A stretch of DNA of 64,000 bases, taken from contig NZ_SOFS01000034.1 in assembly GCF_004402235.1 (NCBI RefSeq), forward strand, positions 357 through 64,356, given 5' to 3'. Source of the DNA: Cryobacterium glucosi. GTDB lineage: Bacteria > Actinomycetota > Actinomycetes > Actinomycetales > Microbacteriaceae. This document shows positions 20,448 to 29,173 of the stretch, piece by piece (the stretch's first letter is position 1; each line of letters starts with the position of its first letter). The translations under genes and the position numbers were made by a program. The notes under the pieces were generated by a model, which saw nothing but the letters and a program-made list of their open reading frames with translations, had not been told where the DNA came from and ran no database searches.

Positions 20448-20654
20448 GGGAACCTCCCGTCCTCGTGAATGCCGCGGTCGCGGCGGTGTGTACGCGCTTC
20501 TCTGCGCGAGCCCCCAGCGTATCCGGGGACAGACGGCGTTTTCATGCGGGCTGCCGCAGTGAATCGCCGTGTTCGGCCGGTTTCGCGCGTGAATAAGCCG
20601 CGCAGTGCAGCCCGGTACCGCCCACGGGCGCTCCCGATCTCCCTCGGTCCATCC

Positions 20655-20666
20655 TGAAACGATTCA
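20655..20666. promoter_or_regulatory. LacI-type operator-like site in the PTS upstream gap
   Basis: TGAAACGATTCA shares its 10-base core GAAACGATTC with the rbs operator at 24375-24400. It lies 175 bp before the EIIBCA start. It is the only operator-like signal I see in the first half of the 393-bp intergenic gap (20448-20840); the rest of 20448-20654 holds nothing recognisable. Confidence 0.4.
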
Positions 20667-20740
20667 TGTTCCCTGCGCTCGAAGCGTCGGTCAAAACCGG
20701 TGCTGAGATGTGCACAAAGATCGTGTACGTTGCTAATGAT

Positions 20741-20795
20741 GTGTGAAAACCCACACGACTTTCTCAGCCGGCCCACACGGTCGCCCTGAGTCGTG
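20741..20795 (+). promoter_or_regulatory. overlapping stem-loops in the EIIBCA leader
   Basis: Two mutually exclusive stems: GTGTG (20741-20745) with CACAC (20752-20756), and CACGACT..CTCAG (20754-20767, bulged) with CTGAGTCGTG (20786-20795). The second stem needs bases used by the first. The geometry recalls leader switches of beta-glucoside PTS genes, but there is no T-run and no BglG/LicT-type gene in the window. Confidence 0.35.
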
Positions 20796-20840
20796 CCACC
20801 GGAGACACACGTTCTTAATCCACACCCAAAGGAGTCCAAG

Positions 20841-22907
20841 GTGGCGTCGAAACCTGCTGCAGAGATTATTCAAAGTATCGGAGGTGCCGGAAACGTCGTG
20901 GGTCTCACCCATTGCGCCACCCGGCTCCGCTTCCAGCTCAAGGATGCATCCGGTATCGACCAGTCGGCCGTCGAGGCGATTCCCGCCGTCCTCGGCGCCG
21001 TCCCCCAGACGGGCGACCGCTACCAGGTCGTCATCGGTGGCGCGGTTGAGACCGTGTACAACGAAATTATGGCCCTCCCCGAAATGAAGCGGATCAGCTC
21101 CGGCGGATCCAGCGAGGGCGACTCCGTCGCCGATATGAAGGCTGCGGGGAAGGCAAAGGGACCGCGCGGAAAGTTCGCCGCCCTCGACACGTTCTTCGAG
21201 GTCCTGTCCGACTCGTTCCGTCCCATCCTCGGTGCGCTGCTGGGCGCGTCGCTGTTCATCACCTTCATGGCCTTGATGGCGACCCTCGGTGTCATTCCGG
21301 CCTGGAACGCGCCCGGCGTCACCCTTGATCCGTCGTGGCAGTTCGTGAACCTGATGTGGCAGGGCGTCTTCGTCTTCCTGCCGCTGATGGTTGCATACAA
21401 CGCCTCCAAGCGGATGGGCGCCGACCCGTGGGTCGGCTTCGGCATCATGGCCGTCGTCATGCTCCCGGGCTTCACCGCCCTGGGGAAGACCGATGGTGCG
21501 GAGTCCGTCTTCGGCGGCCACGCATCCGTCGTGCAGATCTTCGGACTGCCGCTGACGGTGTTCGACTACAGCTCGCAGGTGTTCCCGCCGCTGCTGATGG
21601 CCGGAGTGCTCGCCGCCCTGACCGTGCTCCTGAAGAAGATCATTCCGTCCAGCGTCCAGCTGATCTTCGTGCCGTTCATCAGCATGCTCATCATGATCCC
21701 GCTGACCGCCTTCCTGATCGGCCCGATCGGTGTGTACGGCGGAGCCGGACTCGGTAACTTCCTCAAGTCGATCAACGATTTCTCGCCGTTCATCTTCGCG
21801 GTCGTCATCCCGCTGGCCTACCCGTTCATGGTTCCGCTCGGCCTGCACTGGCCGCTGAACGCGATCATGCTGCTCAACATCCAGTCCCTCGGGTTTGACT
21901 TCATCCAGGGCCCGATGGGCGCCTGGAACTTCGCGTGCTTCGGCGCCACTGCCGGTGTGCTCTTCCTCGCCATTCGCGAGAAGGACCGCCTGATGAAGCA
22001 GACCGCGACGGGCGCTCTCGCTGCCGGTCTCCTCGGCGGTATTTCCGAACCCTCCCTCTACGGAATCCACTTGCGGTTCAAGCGCATCTACCCGCGCATG
22101 CTCATCGGTTGCCTCGTCGGTGGCGTCATCATCGGACTCGGCGGCGGCGTCAAGACCAGCGCATTCGTCTTCACCTCGCTGCTGACCATCCCCGCGTTCG
22201 ACAACATCCCGCTGTACACGATCGCCATCGCTGCAGCCTTCTTCACCGCGATGATCCTCGTGATCCTCTCCGGCTATCAGACGCCGGAACAGAAGGCGGA
22301 AGTTGCCGCCCAGGTTGCGGCCGACGAAGCCGAAACGAGCAAGAAGTCCGCACACGTCGCATCCGTCGCAGCACCGGTTGCCGCCGGTACTGCAGGCGCA
22401 GGCGTCGCCACTGCGACCAGCGCCGGAACGGCCACCGCCGTCGCCACCCTGCTCGCCACGATCGGTTCGCCGGTCGCCGGTATCGTCGTTCCGCTCGCCG
22501 AGGTCCCTGACCCCGTGTTCAGCAAGGGAATCGTCGGCCCCGGCGTCGGGATCGACCCGACAGAGGACACCGTCTACGCCCCCGCTGCCGGCAAGGTCCT
22601 CGTCGCCCAGCCGACCGGTCACGCCTTCGGGCTGCTGCTCGACAGCGGCGTCGAACTGCTCATCCACGTCGGTATCGACACCGTGAACCTGGCCGGCAAG
22701 GGCTTCGACGTCAAGGTCGCCGCCGGCGACCGCGTCGAAGCCGGCACCCCGCTGGTGGTCTTCGACCGCACGATCATCGAGGACGCGGGCTACTCGCTCG
22801 TCACCCCGGTGCTCGTGACGAACGCCCGGAAGTTCGGGCCCGTCGAGCAGGCTGCCTCCGGCCACGTCCAGGTCGGAAGCCCGCTCCTGACGGTCGCCGC
22901 TAAGTAA
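20841..22907 (+). CDS. PTS glucose/beta-glucoside family transporter, EIIBCA fusion
   Basis: A 688-residue sugar permease in which all membrane and cytosolic phosphotransfer domains are fused. EIIB covers about residues 1-90 with phosphocysteine C25 (THCATRLRF). EIIC spans about 110-480 with ten hydrophobic segments. An Ala/Thr/Ser-rich linker follows. EIIA-Glc type covers about 545-688 with the phosphohistidine H609 (LLIHVGIDTV). It would import and phosphorylate a glucoside using PEP via HPr. The GTG at 20841 is preceded by a perfect AAAGGAG at 7 bases; the longer frame from 20793 is leader. B-C-A order is that of beta-glucoside/sucrose/trehalose permeases; the sugar is not resolved. No hydrolase or antiterminator gene is adjacent, so regulation must come from elsewhere. 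Confidence 0.92.
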   Translation: MASKPAAEIIQSIGGAGNVVGLTHCATRLRFQLKDASGIDQSAVEAIPAVLGAVPQTGDRYQVVIGGAVETVYNEIMALPEMKRISSGGSSEGDSVADMKAAGKAKGPRGKFAALDTFFEVLSDSFRPILGALLGASLFITFMALMATLGVIPAWNAPGVTLDPSWQFVNLMWQGVFVFLPLMVAYNASKRMGADPWVGFGIMAVVMLPGFTALGKTDGAESVFGGHASVVQIFGLPLTVFDYSSQVFPPLLMAGVLAALTVLLKKIIPSSVQLIFVPFISMLIMIPLTAFLIGPIGVYGGAGLGNFLKSINDFSPFIFAVVIPLAYPFMVPLGLHWPLNAIMLLNIQSLGFDFIQGPMGAWNFACFGATAGVLFLAIREKDRLMKQTATGALAAGLLGGISEPSLYGIHLRFKRIYPRMLIGCLVGGVIIGLGGGVKTSAFVFTSLLTIPAFDNIPLYTIAIAAAFFTAMILVILSGYQTPEQKAEVAAQVAADEAETSKKSAHVASVAAPVAAGTAGAGVATATSAGTATAVATLLATIGSPVAGIVVPLAEVPDPVFSKGIVGPGVGIDPTEDTVYAPAAGKVLVAQPTGHAFGLLLDSGVELLIHVGIDTVNLAGKGFDVKVAAGDRVEAGTPLVVFDRTIIEDAGYSLVTPVLVTNARKFGPVEQAASGHVQVGSPLLTVAAK

Positions 22908-22943
22908 CGGTCGTCATCAGGTAATACGCATCACGTTTCACCG

Positions 22944-22985
22944 CACAAGGCGGGCAGAGGATTCTCTGCTCGCCTTGTGTTCTTT
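22944..22985. terminator. bidirectional terminator between EIIBCA and the methyltransferase
   Basis: A 16-bp stem with one mismatch (22944-22959 with 22964-22979, starting CACAAGGCG), GATT loop, followed by TTCTTT on the plus strand. It lies between convergent genes and ends one base before the methyltransferase stop codon. Confidence 0.85.
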
Positions 22986-22986
22986 G

Positions 22987-24189
22987 TCAGGAGCGCTCAG
23001 GGGCGGATGCCGCGCGCAGTCGCCAGAGCGAGGTCACCTCTGCGGCCCTCGCCGCGTGCAGCGGGTCGTCGGCGTCGGCGGCCTTCCGGTGCACGGGCTT
23101 CGTGTCGAGGCGTGCGACGACCTCGAGACCGGCGTCGTCGAACTGGTCGAGCAGGGCGTCCCTGGAACGCAGCCCGAGGTGCTCGGCGATGTCGGAAAGC
23201 ACGAGCCAGCCCTCGCCTCCGGGTGCGAGATGCCCGGAGAGGCCGGAGAGGAAGCCCTGCAGCATCTGCCCGTCCGGATCGTAGACGGCGTGGTCGGTTG
23301 CGGTGACGGCGGCTCCGGGGATCCACGGCGGGTTGCAGACGATCAGGTCGGCGAGTCCGGACGGGAACAGGTCGGTGTCCTCGATCGTGACCGACGTCGT
23401 GAGGCCGAGCCTCGCAACGTTCTCGCGCGCACAGGCCAGCGCGCGCGGGGACGTGTCCGTGCCGATCACGCGATCGAAGCCACGGCCGGCGAGGATCGCG
23501 GCGATCACGCCGGTGCCGGTGCCGATGTCGAAGGCGGTGCGGGAGGCATCCGTTGCCGCGCTCGTGCTCCCGGTCGAGGCCGTCGCGGGGAGCGGCGCGG
23601 CGAGCACGAGGTCGAGGTATTCTCCGCGAACGGGCGAGAAGACGCCGTAGTGCGCGTGGATGCTGCCGCCGAGCGCCGGGACGACGACGCCCCTCACCCG
23701 CCACTCGTGGGCGCCCATCACGCCGAGCAACTCGCGCAGTGACGTGACCGTCGCGGCACGGCCGGCCGGGCCGTAGGTCTCGAGGCAGGCGGCTCGGGCA
23801 TCGGGCGCGCGCCGCAGGGCGATCGTGTAGTCGGCGTCGAGCGGAATGAGCACGAGGCCGAGCAGCCGGGCGCGCTCGTGGGCGTCGGCCCTGGTCCGTT
23901 CGAAGAGGGCCGCCGGGCCGCGGCGCGGCGGATGCGTGCGGCGGCGCGCGGTGTCGATGTGGTCGATGCGGCGGGCGAGTGCGCCGAGCAGCTGCCGGGC
24001 GTTCTGGAAATCGCCGGCCCACAGCATCCCGGTGCCCGACTTGGCGAGGCGGTATGCCGCGTCCGCGGTCATCCGGTCGTCGGCGACCACGACGGTCTCG
24101 GGTGCCGGCCAGTGGTTCTCTGAGTGCCAGCCGGTGAGCGGGGGCGACGGATGCGTGAGATCGGTGGGCTTCAGCGGCGTGCGGGACAT
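22987..24189 (-). CDS. class I SAM-dependent methyltransferase with NPPW motif
   Basis: A 400-residue protein. The C-terminal half is a Rossmann methyltransferase: motif I FDIGTGTGVIAA near residue 205, the acidic strand-2 end GTDTSPRAL, and the catalytic motif IV VCNPPWIPG near residue 283. NPP(Y/W/F) methyltransferases modify exocyclic or amide nitrogens, for example guanine N2 in rRNA (RsmC, RlmG) or glutamine in release factors (PrmC). The N-terminal 180 residues are an actinobacterial extension with conserved MLWAGDFQNARQLL, comparable to the pseudo-domain of RsmC/RlmG-like enzymes. rRNA guanine methylation is therefore plausible but unproven. The ATG at 24189 follows CAGGAG at 8 bases. 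The divergent rbs promoter is about 150 bp away. Confidence 0.82.
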   Translation of the reverse strand: MSRTPLKPTDLTHPSPPLTGWHSENHWPAPETVVVADDRMTADAAYRLAKSGTGMLWAGDFQNARQLLGALARRIDHIDTARRRTHPPRRGPAALFERTRADAHERARLLGLVLIPLDADYTIALRRAPDARAACLETYGPAGRAATVTSLRELLGVMGAHEWRVRGVVVPALGGSIHAHYGVFSPVRGEYLDLVLAAPLPATASTGSTSAATDASRTAFDIGTGTGVIAAILAGRGFDRVIGTDTSPRALACARENVARLGLTTSVTIEDTDLFPSGLADLIVCNPPWIPGAAVTATDHAVYDPDGQMLQGFLSGLSGHLAPGGEGWLVLSDIAEHLGLRSRDALLDQFDDAGLEVVARLDTKPVHRKAADADDPLHAARAAEVTSLWRLRAASAPERS

Positions 24190-24344
24190 GGGGTCCGCTC
24201 CTGTGACACGACACGTGGTGGCTGGGCCTCCGACGCTCGTGCGCGTGGGACTCGTCCCCCCGGACGAGTGCCGGCGGTCTCCCCTGAGTATCGCAGCGTT
24301 CGGAAGGGAACGGGGCTGGCGAACGGGGTTGTGCGGCAGGGGTG

Positions 24345-24374
24345 TTGACAGCCGGGAGGGCAGCCACCTAGTAT
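24345..24374 (+). promoter_or_regulatory. rbs operon promoter
   Basis: A consensus -35 TTGACA at 24345-24350, an 18-bp spacer and the -10 TAGTAT at 24369-24374. Transcription would start around 24381, inside the operator that follows, so repressor binding would block initiation directly. Confidence 0.75.
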
Positions 24375-24400
24375 GGAAACGATTCCATGGAATCGTTTCC
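24375..24400. promoter_or_regulatory. double LacI-type operator (perfect 26-bp palindrome) of the rbs operon
   Basis: GGAAACGATTCC (24375-24386), two bases, then GGAATCGTTTCC (24389-24400). The whole 26-bp block is a perfect palindrome, and each half is itself a near-palindromic LacI-family site with central CG. The two site centres are 14 bp apart. It abuts the -10 box and is followed 34 bp later by rbsR, so autoregulation of the whole operon by RbsR is expected. Confidence 0.85.
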
Positions 24401-24434
24401 ACGACGCAGGGCCCAATCACACAATGAGGTGAGC

Positions 24435-25523
24435 ATGATGAACGCGATCACGATCCGCGAGGTCGCAGCGCTCGCCGGCGTCTCCGTCGCCACAGCCTCC
24501 CGGGTGCTCTCCGGCAACCCGGCCACCTCGCCGACCTCGAGGGCCCGCGTCGCCTCGGCCGCGGCGGAACTCGACTTCCGGCCGAACGCCCAGGCCCGCG
24601 CGCTGCGCGGAGCCAGGACGAACGCCCTGGGCCTCCTGGTTTCCGACGTGCGGAACCCCTTCTTCGCCGACCTCGCCCACACCGTCGAACAGGCGGCCAA
24701 CCTGCACGGCTACGTGACCCTGCTCGGCAACGCCAACGAACGCGCCGACCAGCAGGACCGGTACCTCGACACCCTGATCTCGCGGAGGGTCGACGGCATC
24801 ATCCTCGCCCCCGTCGGGGAGGGGAGCGACAGCATCCGCTCCCTCATCGCCCGTGAGATCCCCACCGTCTTCGTCGACCGCACGATCGCGGGCATGGACC
24901 TGCCGAGCGTGACGACGGATGGAACCACCGGCATCCGCCAGGCCGTTGAACACCTCGCTGCGGCCGGCCACACCCGGATCGGTTATATCTCGGGGCCGCA
25001 GGCCAGCTCGACCGGGCGAGACCGGTTCGCCGCCTTCACCCGGTGCGTCACCGAGAACGGGCTGAGCGCCGACCCCTCACTCGTCTACTTCGGCGACTAC
25101 CAGGCGGCCAGCGGCTCGGCCGGCGTGCACGCCCTGCTGGGCCTCCGCGAGCCGCCGACCGCCCTGATCGTTGCCGACAGCCTGATGGCCGTCGGCGCCA
25201 TCGCCAGCCTGCACGACCGCGGGGTGCTTCTCGGCGTCGACCTCGCCATGGTCGCCTTCGACGACGTCGAGTGGTTCGCGCTGCTCAACCCCGCACTGAG
25301 CGTCATCTCGCACAGCGTCGCCGACATGGGCCGCACCGCGGTGGACCTGCTGCTGCAGGTCATCGACGGCGGCACCCCTGCCTCGGTCGTGCTGCCGAGC
25401 GAACTGATCGTCCGGGCGTCGTCGGCACCGGCCGGAACACCGGGAACACCGCCCCGCCCGCCCACGCCGCCCGCGGCACCCCCAGCACCCACAGCCAGTC
25501 ATAACAGCGTAAGGACGCACTGA
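24435..25523 (+). CDS. rbsR: LacI-family repressor of the ribose operon
   Basis: A 362-residue regulator. The N-terminal helix-turn-helix is ITIREVAALAGVSVATASRVLSG, with the hinge helix near FRPNAQARALR. A periplasmic-binding-protein-like effector domain follows from about residue 60 to 330, with GHTRIGYISGP and FDDVEWFALLNP motifs typical of the RbsR/PurR group. Binding of ribose would release it from the double operator upstream. The ATG at 24435 is preceded by GAGGTGAG; an in-frame upstream ATG at 24387 lies inside the operator and has no SD. The last 25 residues are Pro/Ala/Thr-rich and dispensable-looking. A paralogue about 70% identical by eye lies at 35375-36394. rbsA starts two bases after this stop. 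Confidence 0.92.
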   Translation: MMNAITIREVAALAGVSVATASRVLSGNPATSPTSRARVASAAAELDFRPNAQARALRGARTNALGLLVSDVRNPFFADLAHTVEQAANLHGYVTLLGNANERADQQDRYLDTLISRRVDGIILAPVGEGSDSIRSLIAREIPTVFVDRTIAGMDLPSVTTDGTTGIRQAVEHLAAAGHTRIGYISGPQASSTGRDRFAAFTRCVTENGLSADPSLVYFGDYQAASGSAGVHALLGLREPPTALIVADSLMAVGAIASLHDRGVLLGVDLAMVAFDDVEWFALLNPALSVISHSVADMGRTAVDLLLQVIDGGTPASVVLPSELIVRASSAPAGTPGTPPRPPTPPAAPPAPTASHNSVRTH

Positions 25524-25524
25524 A

Positions 25525-27186
25525 ATGAATCCACAACCCCTGGTCACCCTGCAGAACGTGGGCAAGACCTTCGGCCAGGTGACCGTCATCAAGGACGTCA
25601 CCGTGAGCGTCTACGCCGGCCACGTACAGGTGCTCCTCGGCGAGAACGGCGCCGGGAAATCCACGCTGATCAAGATGATGGCCGGGGTATACCAGCCCGA
25701 TTCCGGCGACATCGTGGTCGACGGCGCCGTCGTGACGCTCCCGACGACCCGCGCGGCGGAGGACCTCGGTATCGCCACCATCCACCAGGAACTCAACCTC
25801 GTGCCGACCATGAGTGTCGCCGAGAACGTGATGCTCGGGCGGATGCCGACCAGGCACGGCATGGTCGACCGGCGCGCCCTCCGCAACCGGGCGCGTGCCG
25901 CCCTCGCCCTGATCGGTCTCGACGTCGACGTGGACACCCCGGTCGGCGAGCTCGGCATCGCCAAGCAGCAGCTCGTCGAGATCGCCAAGGCGCTCAGCAT
26001 CAACGCGCGCATCCTCATCCTCGACGAGCCGACAGCCGCACTCACCCGGCACGAGACCCAGGCGCTCTTCGCCGTGATGGCCGACCTCCGGCGCCGCGGC
26101 GTCGCGATGCTCTTCATCAGCCACCACCTCGACGAGATCGCCGAGGTCGGCGACACGGTCACGGTGCTGCGCGACGGCGAATTCGTCGCCGAGGTGCCGG
26201 CCTCGACACCGGAAGCGGAGCTGGTGCGGCTCATGGTCGGCCGCAACATCGAGGACCAGTTCCCCCGGCGCGCCCCCGTGCTCGCCGAACCGGCCGAGAT
26301 CCTCGCGGTCGAGAACCTCAGCGCGAGCGGCTCGTTCAGCGACGTGAGCTTCACCGTGCACGCCGGTGAAGTGCTCGGGATCGCCGGACTCGTCGGCGCC
26401 GGTCGCACCGAACTGATCCGGGCGATCGCGGGCGTCGACCACTACGACTCCGGCGCCGTTGTGGTGCGCGGGCACCGCCTGCCGAAGGGCAACATCCCGG
26501 CCGCGATCGCCGCGGGCATCGGCCACGTGCCCGAGGACCGCAAGGGACAGGGGCTCGTGCTCGGGGCATCCGTCAACGACAACCTCGGCTACGCGACGCT
26601 CGCGTCGACCGCACGCCTCGGGCTCGCAGACTTCACCGGCCAGCGCCGCAGGGCCCAGGCCGTCGCCGAGAAGCTCCGCATCCGGATGCACACCATCGAC
26701 CAGCCCGTCGGCGCACTGTCAGGCGGCAACCAGCAGAAGGCCGTCTTCGGCCGCTGGATCATCGCCGCCTCGACCGTGCTGCTGCTCGACGAGCCCACCC
26801 GCGGCGTCGACGTCGGCGCCAAGGTCGAGATCTACGAACTGATGAACGCGATCACGGATGCCGGTGGCGCGATCGTCATGGTCTCGAGCGAACTCCCCGA
26901 GGTCCTCGGCATGAGCGACCGCATCCTGGTGATGCGGGACGGCCGGATCGCCGGCGAGCTCAGCGCCGCGGACGCCACCCAGGACGCCGTGATGACCCTC
27001 GCCGCCCGGGAAGCGGGCAGCACCGAGATCGACGCCATCGTCGACGACATCGAATCCGACGAACCGATCAACGAACCGATCAACGAACCGATCAACGAAC
27101 CGATCAACGAACCGATCACCACAACGACCGACGGCGACCTCGCCGCCGTCACCCGCGACAACGCACCGACCCACGAGAAGGAATGA
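25525..27186 (+). CDS. rbsA: ribose ABC importer, duplicated ATP-binding protein
   Basis: A 553-residue cytosolic ATPase with two fused ABC domains, as usual for CUT2 sugar importers. Domain 1 (about residues 1-240) has Walker A GENGAGKS and Walker B LILDEPTAAL. Domain 2 (about 255-500) has the degenerate P-loop GLVGAGRTE, signature LSGGNQQKA and LLLDEPTRGVDVG, so one site is likely the active one, as in E. coli RbsA. The C-terminus extends beyond the family's usual end by about 50 residues, containing five tandem EPIN/EPIT units (27061-27120) and a Thr/Asp-rich tail. It works with RbsC and RbsB encoded next. The stop overlaps a spurious ATG; the RbsC start is six bases further on. Confidence 0.95.
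   Translation: MNPQPLVTLQNVGKTFGQVTVIKDVTVSVYAGHVQVLLGENGAGKSTLIKMMAGVYQPDSGDIVVDGAVVTLPTTRAAEDLGIATIHQELNLVPTMSVAENVMLGRMPTRHGMVDRRALRNRARAALALIGLDVDVDTPVGELGIAKQQLVEIAKALSINARILILDEPTAALTRHETQALFAVMADLRRRGVAMLFISHHLDEIAEVGDTVTVLRDGEFVAEVPASTPEAELVRLMVGRNIEDQFPRRAPVLAEPAEILAVENLSASGSFSDVSFTVHAGEVLGIAGLVGAGRTELIRAIAGVDHYDSGAVVVRGHRLPKGNIPAAIAAGIGHVPEDRKGQGLVLGASVNDNLGYATLASTARLGLADFTGQRRRAQAVAEKLRIRMHTIDQPVGALSGGNQQKAVFGRWIIAASTVLLLDEPTRGVDVGAKVEIYELMNAITDAGGAIVMVSSELPEVLGMSDRILVMRDGRIAGELSAADATQDAVMTLAAREAGSTEIDAIVDDIESDEPINEPINEPINEPINEPITTTTDGDLAAVTRDNAPTHEKE
27061..27120 (+). repeat. five 12-bp tandem repeats inside rbsA
   Basis: Four exact GAACCGATCAAC units and a final GAACCGATCACC encode EPIN x4 and EPIT. 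The repeat keeps frame, so copy-number change would only alter the length of the RbsA C-terminal tail. Confidence 0.95.
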
Positions 27187-27191
27187 CACCG

Positions 27192-28163
27192 ATGTCCACG
27201 ACTACCCTGGCCCCGGCGCGCCGCCGCGTCGACTACAAGAAATTCCTTGCCAACAACGGAGCGCTCGTCGGCCTCGTCGTGTTGTGCCTCGCCCTCTTCA
27301 TCGCCACCCCGGACTTCCTGACCGGGCAGAACCTGCTGAACATCGGCATCCAGGTCTCCACCGTCGCCGTGCTCGCGTTCGGGATGACCTTCGTCATCGT
27401 CGCGGGCGGCATCGACCTGTCGGTCGGCGCGGTCGCCGCCCTCGCGGCCATGGTGTCCAGCTGGCTCTTCGTCGCCGCCGGGCTTCCCGGCTGGTTGACC
27501 CTGATCGGCGGGCTCGTCACCGGGCTCCTCGCCGGGATGGTCAACGGCCTCGCGAACGCCTACGGCAAGCTGCCCTCGTTCATCGCGACCCTCGCGATGC
27601 TGAGCGTCGCCCGCGGCCTCACCCTCGTCATCTCCGACGGCCGCCCGATCAAGACAGCGGCCGAGGTTTCCTTCCTCGGCGGAAACCTCGGACCGGTCCC
27701 GATGCCGATCGTCGTGCTCCTGCTCTCAGCCGTCGTCGCCTCCTTCGTGCTCAACCGCACCGTGATCGGGCGGTCGATGTACGCGGTCGGCGGCAACGCC
27801 GAGGCGGCGCGCCTGTCCGGGCTGCCGGTCAAGCGCATCCTCGTCACCGTCTTCGCCCTCGCCGGCCTGTTCGCGGCGCTCGCCGGGCTCCTCCTCGCCG
27901 GCCGGCTCGACTCCGCGCAGCCCCAGGCGGCTGCCGGCTACGAGCTCGACGCCATCGCGGCCGTCGTCATCGGCGGCGCATCGCTCTCTGGCGGCCTCGG
28001 CAAGATCTCGGGCACCTTCGTCGGCGCGCTCGTGCTCGTCGTGATCCGCAACGGCCTCAACCTGCTGAACGTCACCTCGTTCTGGCAGCAGGTCGTCATC
28101 GGCCTCGTGATCGCCCTCGCCGTCGGCGTCGACGTGCTGCGCCGCAAGACGCGCAACAGCTGA
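27192..28163 (+). CDS. rbsC: ribose ABC importer permease
   Basis: A 323-residue CUT2-family permease with eight to ten hydrophobic helices. The cytoplasmic coupling loop carries GNAEAARLSGLPVKR, near residue 200, the usual contact with RbsA. FVIVAGGIDLSVGAVAAL near residue 70 and AAVVIGGASLSGGLG near 260 are family signatures. Two copies would form the ribose channel. I chose the ATG at 27192 because AGAAGGA sits 9 bases upstream; the ATG at 27183 (ATGA overlap with rbsA) has no room for an SD. A 65-bp gap without a terminator separates it from rbsB. Confidence 0.95.
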   Translation: MSTTTLAPARRRVDYKKFLANNGALVGLVVLCLALFIATPDFLTGQNLLNIGIQVSTVAVLAFGMTFVIVAGGIDLSVGAVAALAAMVSSWLFVAAGLPGWLTLIGGLVTGLLAGMVNGLANAYGKLPSFIATLAMLSVARGLTLVISDGRPIKTAAEVSFLGGNLGPVPMPIVVLLLSAVVASFVLNRTVIGRSMYAVGGNAEAARLSGLPVKRILVTVFALAGLFAALAGLLLAGRLDSAQPQAAAGYELDAIAAVVIGGASLSGGLGKISGTFVGALVLVVIRNGLNLLNVTSFWQQVVIGLVIALAVGVDVLRRKTRNS

Positions 28164-28228
28164 GCACTATTCCTCCACACCCGCACTTTCTCCCTTTCCC
28201 TCCATCGCTCAAACCAAAGGAACACACA

Positions 28229-29173
28229 ATGAAGTCGTCCTCTTTCCGCAGAATCGCCGCCGTCACCACCGCAGCCGCCCTCATCCTCGTCGGCACGACC
28301 GCGTGCGGCCGGGGCGGTGGGGACTCGGCATCCGGCACCAAGATCGTGCTGGCCGTCTCCACCCTGAACAACCCGTTCTTCGTCGAGCTGCGCGACGGCG
28401 CCCAGGCCGCCGCGACCGCCGCCGGCCTGCAGCTCAACATCGTGGATGCCCAGAACGACTCGGCGACCCAGGCCAACCAGCTCGCCACGGCCGCATCGAG
28501 CGGGGCCAAGCTCGTCATCGTCAACCCCGTCGACTCGGATGCCGCCGGCTCGGCCGTCAAGGCGCTCAACACCGCGAACATCCCGGTGATCGCGGTCGAC
28601 CGCACCGTCAACGGCGCAACCGTCGCCTCCCTCGTCGCGAGCGACAACGTCGCCGGCGGCAAGCAGGCCGCGGTCGAGCTCGCGACCGCGATGGGCGAGA
28701 AGGGCAGCGTCATCGACCTGCAGGGTGTCTCCGGAACCAGCGCGAGCCGCGACCGTGGCGCCGGCTTCGAAGAGGGCATGAAGGCCTACCCGAACATCAC
28801 CGTCGTGGCCAAGCAGACCGCCAACTTCGACCGCGCCACCGCACTCGACGTGACGACGAACCTGCTCCAGGCCCACCCCGAGGTGACCGGTGTCTTCGCC
28901 GAGAACGATGAGATGGCCCTCGGAGCCGTGCAGGCGCTCGGATCCCGCGCCGGGACCGACGTCAAGGTCGTCGGCTTCGACGGAACCACCGACGGACTCG
29001 CCGCGATCACAGCAGGCACCCTCGCCGCCACGATCGCCCAGCAGCCCGCCGAACTCGGCAAGCTCGCCATCGAACTGGCCGTCAAGACCCTCGCCGGCGA
29101 AAAGGTCGACGCGACCGTCCCCGTCGAGGTCGTCACCGTCACGAAGACGAACGTGGGCGACTTCACCAAGTGA
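28229..29173 (+). CDS. rbsB: ribose ABC importer substrate-binding lipoprotein
   Basis: A 314-residue exported binding protein. A basic N-terminus and hydrophobic core (residues 1-25) end at TTACG, a lipobox with a non-canonical Thr at -3, so lipid anchoring at Cys26 is likely but not certain. The mature part is a type I periplasmic binding fold: VLAVSTLNNPFFVELRDGA, VNPVDSDAAGSAVKAL, VDRTVNGA and GFDGTTDGLAAI are classic RbsB motifs, with Asp/Arg/Asn ligands for ribose. The SD AAAGGA precedes the ATG by 7 bases. It ends with a GTGA overlap into rbsK. In most operons rbsB precedes rbsK in this same order. Confidence 0.95.
   Translation: MKSSSFRRIAAVTTAAALILVGTTACGRGGGDSASGTKIVLAVSTLNNPFFVELRDGAQAAATAAGLQLNIVDAQNDSATQANQLATAASSGAKLVIVNPVDSDAAGSAVKALNTANIPVIAVDRTVNGATVASLVASDNVAGGKQAAVELATAMGEKGSVIDLQGVSGTSASRDRGAGFEEGMKAYPNITVVAKQTANFDRATALDVTTNLLQAHPEVTGVFAENDEMALGAVQALGSRAGTDVKVVGFDGTTDGLAAITAGTLAATIAQQPAELGKLAIELAVKTLAGEKVDATVPVEVVTVTKTNVGDFTK

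Noticed and set aside
20708-20746. 12-codon frame (ATG...TGA) as a leader peptide of the EIIBCA gene
   Set aside because: No SD precedes it and the codons show no run of a regulatory amino acid.
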